In this document: piece by piece, positions 63,993-64,000 of the stretch | How positions within the stretch are numbered: the stretch's first letter is position 1 | Layout: the number at the start of each line of letters is the position of its first letter | Assembly: GCA_008828725.1 (NCBI GenBank) | Contig: MEHQ01001056.1 | Location: forward strand, 23,068 to 87,067 | From: Saccharina japonica | Taxonomy: Eukaryota; Sar; Phaeophyceae; Laminariales; Laminariaceae | Length of the DNA: 64,000 bases | Direction: 5' to 3' | Notes under the pieces: model-generated | Databases searched by the model: none | What the model saw: the letters and a program-made list of their open reading frames with translations, nothing else | Told to the model about the DNA's origin: nothing | Position numbers and translations under genes: made by a program

Positions 63993-64000
63993 CGCCCCCG

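Larger units (their letters stand above)
58311..64000 (-). mobile_element. DDE transposon copy 2, internally deleted, extends past window
   Basis: Direct-repeat paralogue of copy 1. 58311-59133 matches 39598-40466 and 59134-59616 matches 43397-44165; the junction between them is the uninterrupted site into which the retroelement inserted in copy 1. The gene remnants at 59617-60857 align to copy 1 but lack the exons with DGTF, SSDTCC and TSKCE. The right end of the element is not defined. Confidence 0.7.

Overview
The window looks like nuclear DNA from a repeat-rich eukaryotic genome. Both recognisable host genes are cut into short exons (57-217 bp) by kilobase-sized GT-AG introns, and micro/minisatellites, foldback elements and retrotransposons fill most of the rest. 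A (TTAGGG)4 tract, the low gene density and the set of mobile elements would fit a brown alga or another ochrophyte, but the species assignment is inference only. Two short runs of N (10220-10243 and 30857-30877) and many long G/C homopolymers show that the assembly is fragile in places.

Layout: 1-9.4 kb holds a 151-bp tandem duplication and a 5'-truncated, mutated non-LTR retrotransposon (2181-4763, minus). From 9.86 to 18.63 kb (minus) lie six exons of a mitochondrial acyl-CoA dehydrogenase of the short/branched-chain type; its C-terminal exons are not in the window. From 18.7 to 24.2 kb there is mostly non-coding repeat DNA. From 24.28 to 36.90 kb (minus) lie the exons of deoxyhypusine hydroxylase, with all four HE iron-binding motifs; the first exon is not found, and one short exon is disrupted by a poly-C run. 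Their introns carry several MITE families, minisatellites and a dispersed element that starts with a poly-G tract.

From 39.6 kb to the right edge the window is nested mobile DNA. Two direct copies of a large element carry, on the minus strand, an intron-containing DDE-type transposase-like gene (copy 1 about 39.6-52.3 kb, copy 2 about 58.3 kb to beyond the edge). Copy 1 keeps the catalytic region but has three in-frame stops; copy 2 has lost it by internal deletion. Copy 1 is interrupted at 40467-43396 by a degenerate tyrosine-recombinase retroelement with split direct repeats, and copy 2 supplies the matching empty site. Between the two copies sits a structurally complete Ty1/copia element (52370-58064, minus) with 226-bp LTRs, a perfect 5-bp target duplication and one 1625-codon gag-pol ORF.

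The two host genes act separately: one in mitochondrial branched-chain acyl-CoA oxidation, the other in hypusine formation on eIF5A. The rest of the window is best read as successive insertions, several of which can be ordered from nesting and from paralogous empty sites.
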